The notes below the pieces were generated by a model. The model was given only the letters and a program-made list of their open reading frames with translations, had not been told where the DNA came from and made no database searches. This document shows, one piece after another, positions 31,617-31,633 of a stretch of 31,633 nt of DNA. Every line of letters starts with the position of its first letter. Position 1 is the stretch's first letter. The DNA comes from Prevotella sp. UBA2756 (GTDB lineage: Bacteria > Bacteroidota > Bacteroidia > Bacteroidales > Bacteroidaceae): contig DEJE01000047.1 in assembly GCA_002353205.1 (NCBI GenBank), positions 1 to 31,633 of the forward strand. The letters run 5' to 3'. The position numbers were made by a program, and so were the translations under genes.

Positions 31617-31633
31617 AGTTCACAGTTCACAGT
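31606..31633. repeat. 7-bp tandem repeat at the start of the capA-like gene (continues to window edge)
   Basis: On the minus strand the units read ACTGTGA, ACTGTGA, ACTATGA, ACTATAA. The ATG start of the capA-like gene is within the third unit, so the first codons (Met-Asn-Tyr) are repeat-derived. The repeat reaches the end of the window and may be longer. Confidence 0.85.

Overview
The window looks like chromosomal DNA from a member of the Bacteroidales, most likely the Prevotella/Segatella group. The evidence is: a PorZ-type protein of the type IX secretion machinery with a C-terminal sorting-like domain; DUF4369 and DUF4919 proteins; many short lipoprotein and signal peptides; a GH115 alpha-glucuronidase; and -7 promoter elements of the Bacteroidales form TAnnTTTGC, two of them paired with TTTG exactly 20 bases upstream. 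Shine-Dalgarno sequences are not evident. Genus placement is inference from protein resemblance; no search was run.

Layout. 1-859 has no convincing gene but holds copy A of a 352-bp element. 860-3724 (+) encodes a GH115 enzyme, followed by a decayed GH2 beta-mannosidase-like remnant. 10212 down to 4014 (-) reads as one run: tRNA-Leu(UAA), an OmpA-like/TPR lipoprotein, a thioredoxin-fold lipoprotein without active-site cysteines, the YifB/ComM ATPase, a RhuM-family protein and a DUF4919 protein. 12805-10634 (-) is a two-gene AT-rich unit of unrecognised secreted proteins with its own promoter and terminator. 16299-13047 (-) carries pyrE, a SRPBCC protein, argH and a Rieske-like Cys4 lipoprotein. 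16473-17759 (+) is a secreted histidine phosphatase. A DnaA-box-rich spacer precedes nadA (+). 27268-19216 (-) is a tight series leuS, yitT-like, rdgB, a GT2 glycosyltransferase and porZ-like. After copy B of the 352-bp element come an MntA-HepT type toxin-antitoxin pair and a beta-propeller/zinc-ribbon/membrane-anchor protein (+). A CapA-like lipoprotein (-) closes the window.

The genes are mostly housekeeping (arginine, pyrimidine and NAD synthesis, tRNA charging, nucleotide sanitation) mixed with envelope proteins. The unusual content is non-coding. (1) Two collinear copies of a 352-bp element each contain five AAATGnnnCATTT-like palindromic sites spaced exactly 22 bp apart. (2) An unrelated palindromic site (CGTGA-N5-TCACG type) is also repeated at exactly 22 bp near 10.4 kb. 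(3) Four intergenic arrays of a 9-bp unit TCTAGATTT (13, 5, 13 and 12 units) lie in the same orientation, three of them between co-directional genes. (4) Short repeats of 8 bp and 7 bp have entered coding sequence: one inside leuS, one supplying the capA start codon. (5) A spacer at 17.77-18.08 kb carries nine DnaA-box-like 9-mers and is a candidate replication origin. The phased palindrome element and the 9-bp arrays are the best candidates for something undescribed.
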